Assembly (NCBI RefSeq): GCF_008330225.1
Contig: NZ_CP042466.1
Span: forward strand, 1,064,501-1,128,500
Source of the DNA: Geobacter sp. FeAm09
GTDB lineage: Bacteria > Desulfobacterota > Desulfuromonadia > Geobacterales > Pseudopelobacteraceae
DNA: 64,000 bases
Reading direction: 5' to 3'
Shown: one piece after another, positions 62,594 to 64,000 of the stretch
Layout of the letters: each line of letters opens with the position of its first letter
Position numbering within the stretch: position 1 is the stretch's first letter
Notes under the pieces: generated by a model
Told to the model about the DNA's origin: nothing
What the model saw: the letters and a program-made list of their open reading frames with translations, nothing else
The model's database searches: none
Made by a program: the position numbers and the translations under genes

Positions 62594-63646
62594 TCAGTGC
62601 TCCTTCCGGTTTTTTCTGGTGAGGAAGCGCAGGGTACCGTGGCCGATCGGCATCATCATGCCCCCGGCGATGATCAGCGCGCCGACGATGTTGAGGGCGC
62701 TGCTTCTGGTGGTGCCGAGCATGTAGAAATCGGGCGTCCCGTACAGAATATCAAGGATGGCCCCTTTTTCAACCGCCAGGCGGGTCACGTTGCCGTTTTT
62801 GTCCGGGAAGGCCACGTAGCTGGTCTGCATCGCCTTGGGTCCCGACGAGTGGCAGAAGGAACAATCCCAGCACTTCTCGTTGATCTGGTAGGTATGGGTG
62901 ACCGTTTCGGGGGTCATCATCCCCCAGAGCCGCATCCCCTTGCCGCGCGCCTCGCGGTTGAACTCCCGCAGTTCGGCCAGGGAGATGAAGCCGTCGCCGT
63001 TTTTGTCCACCAGCCGGCTCACATCCCCGTTTATGGGGCGCAGCGCGGTAAGTTCGCCGTAGGCGGCGGTTTTGAAGTCGCCGTGGGGGTCGCCCGGCTT
63101 CTTGTTTTCGATGGACATGGTGATGACATAACTCTTGGAGCCGGTGTGGCAGGTGACGCAGGGAAGCGAATCCAGGTGCAGGTCGGCCTGGGGAAGCCAT
63201 TTGGAATGGCTCTTGATGGTCTTGTTCTTGTCGTGGCACCTGGCGCACCTGGCGTTCAGGTAGTCGCCGGAGGCCGCGATGCCCGGCTTGACTTCATGGG
63301 GGTTGTGGCAATCGTTGCAGGTCGCCTTGGCGCCATGCAGGCTTGCGCCGTATTCCGCCTGGATGGGGGCGTGGCATTCCTTGCACCTGGCCTTGGTGGG
63401 GCGCGAGCCGTCCTTGGGATGGGCCGCCGTCACCGAGTCGTGACACGAGGTGCACCCAATCAGGGCGTGGGTGGTGGCGGCGAAGGTGCTCGCCTCCACG
63501 TACAGCCGTTCGCCTCCTCTTTTGGCAACCTCCCGGTTGCCGTGGCAGGCGAGGCAGCCGTCATTGTCCGCCACCGCCGCGCAAACGGCGGCGGGCAGCA
63601 TGAGAACAGCCAGGCACAGTATCGCTCTGCAAACATCCGTCTTCAC
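62594..63646 (-). CDS. Seven-heme c-type cytochrome with an EF-hand and C-terminal membrane anchor
   Basis: 350 residues from GTG 63646 (AAAAGGAGAGCTCAC is the ribosome site). Signal peptide ending CAAVAD. Seven CxxCH: CLACH, CTSCH, CKECH, CNDCH, CARCH, CVTCH and CSFCH. Between hemes six and seven there is a canonical EF-hand loop, [12 protein letters not shown], which should bind calcium. A C-terminal helix ([18 protein letters not shown]) anchors it in the inner membrane. The cytochrome b gene follows by three bases, so they form an operon. Confidence 0.88.
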   Translation of the reverse strand: MKTDVCRAILCLAVLMLPAAVCAAVADNDGCLACHGNREVAKRGGERLYVEASTFAATTHALIGCTSCHDSVTAAHPKDGSRPTKARCKECHAPIQAEYGASLHGAKATCNDCHNPHEVKPGIAASGDYLNARCARCHDKNKTIKSHSKWLPQADLHLDSLPCVTCHTGSKSYVITMSIENKKPGDPHGDFKTAAYGELTALRPINGDVSRLVDKNGDGFISLAELREFNREARGKGMRLWGMMTPETVTHTYQINEKCWDCSFCHSSGPKAMQTSYVAFPDKNGNVTRLAVEKGAILDILYGTPDFYMLGTTRSSALNIVGALIIAGGMMMPIGHGTLRFLTRKNRKEH

Positions 63647-63842
63647 GTGAGCTCTCCTTTTCCCCGGGCCCCGTCCCGTGCGGGGCGGCGGGACAGTTGT
63701 GCTGTCTGGTGCGCATTGTTTCGGAGATGTTCCGCCGATTCCGGATCGAGGCGCCCGCGTCCCGTCTTCGGCTCCTTGGCGCACACCAGTGGCGCGCCTC
63801 GGGGCCTCCATCCTGGCCGCGTGGCTTCATCCCCGACGCGAA

Positions 63843-63860
63843 ACCGGCACAGGTGCCGGT
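63843..63860. terminator. Perfect palindromic hairpin
   Basis: ACCGGCAC-AG-GTGCCGGT, 8-bp arms, just downstream of the partial membrane gene on the minus strand. T tract weak, so attenuator or terminator is a guess. Confidence 0.45.
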
Positions 63861-63870
63861 CTGTGCCGTG

Positions 63871-64000
63871 CTATTTATGGGTCACGGTTTGGGGTTCGAC
63901 TGCCTTGTTCCTGCCCATGGCCTTGGCGAACCCGAGCATCATCAGGACCGCCGGCATGAGTTGGGCGACGACGATCAGGGCGCAGAAGCCCAGGAAGATC
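63871..64000 (-). CDS. C-terminal part of a small membrane subunit (partial)
   Basis: The window ends inside this gene. The visible 42 residues read IFLGFCALIVVAQLMPAVLM, a membrane helix, and end KAMGRNKAVEPQTVTHK. It precedes the seven-heme cytochrome gene in the same direction and probably belongs to the same electron-transfer complex. Identity cannot be fixed from this fragment. Confidence 0.6.
   Translation of the reverse strand, partial: IFLGFCALIVVAQLMPAVLMMLGFAKAMGRNKAVEPQTVTHK

Overview
The window is GC-rich chromosomal DNA that looks like a Geobacterales (Geobacter-like) deltaproteobacterium. Supporting signs are a cluster of multiheme c-type cytochromes with a b-type quinol-oxidising subunit, several PAS/HAMP sensor kinases, a C-terminal Cys-pair module of a type I associate with Geobacter signalling proteins, an HDOD protein with an N-terminal DUF4388-like region, a PEP-CTERM protein and many small lipoproteins. 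This taxonomic placement is inference; no rRNA or tRNA gene was recognised.

Layout. 0.2-3.8 kb: small exported proteins and lipoproteins (DUF4349, Sel1, TraB/GumN, DUF2845), partly in a low-GC island. 3.9-8.5 kb: an MFS exporter, an output-less membrane sensor, DUF1835, a frameshifted DUF3592 gene and an Arg/Glu-repeat exported protein. 8.6-20.8 kb: signalling block with a hybrid histidine kinase paired with a periplasmic substrate-binding lipoprotein, a Nif11-like small protein, a V4R/sigma-54 activator, a multi-PAS kinase, a racemase remnant and the HDOD protein. 21-27 kb: a PEP-CTERM protein, a Tyr/Gly-rich lipoprotein and a large FG-GAP lipoprotein. 27.4-31 kb: a MarR-controlled cupin locus interrupted by a lower-GC two-gene cassette flanked by 63-bp direct repeats. 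31-38.5 kb: TPR/PDZ lipoprotein operon, HxlR/QorB-type divergent pair, LysE exporter, lipoproteins and an outer-membrane beta-barrel. 38.5-41.6 kb: HigBA-like toxin-antitoxin pair and a deleted prophage that keeps part of an endolysin, a holin-like gene, Rz and Rz1. 41.6-53.5 kb: housekeeping genes (asnS, adenosine/adenine deaminase, rluB-type, accA, dnaE), a SEC-C/YkgJ protein and a zinc-ribbon gene with an in-frame UGA overlapping a J-domain gene. 53.7-59.7 kb: orphan HipA (YjjJ-type), sucD-sucC, tsaB. 59.9-64 kb: heme-binding sensor, nine-heme cytochrome, cytochrome b, seven-heme cytochrome and the end of a membrane subunit, together resembling a Cbc-type menaquinol oxidoreductase cluster feeding electrons to the periplasm.

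Most notable beyond ordinary genes: (i) a recurrent intergenic element with a conserved pre-terminator motif, a hairpin, a GTTAA-N5-TTAAC dyad and a promoter-like sequence (three full and two partial copies); (ii) the 2-kb cassette between 63-bp repeats of the cupin 3-prime end; (iii) a zinc-ribbon ORF whose UGA codon is followed by a perfect 8-bp stem with a GGU loop, a possible selenoprotein; (iv) five frameshifts, all one G/C short in homopolymers, including in asnS and sucD, which probably reflect assembly error.
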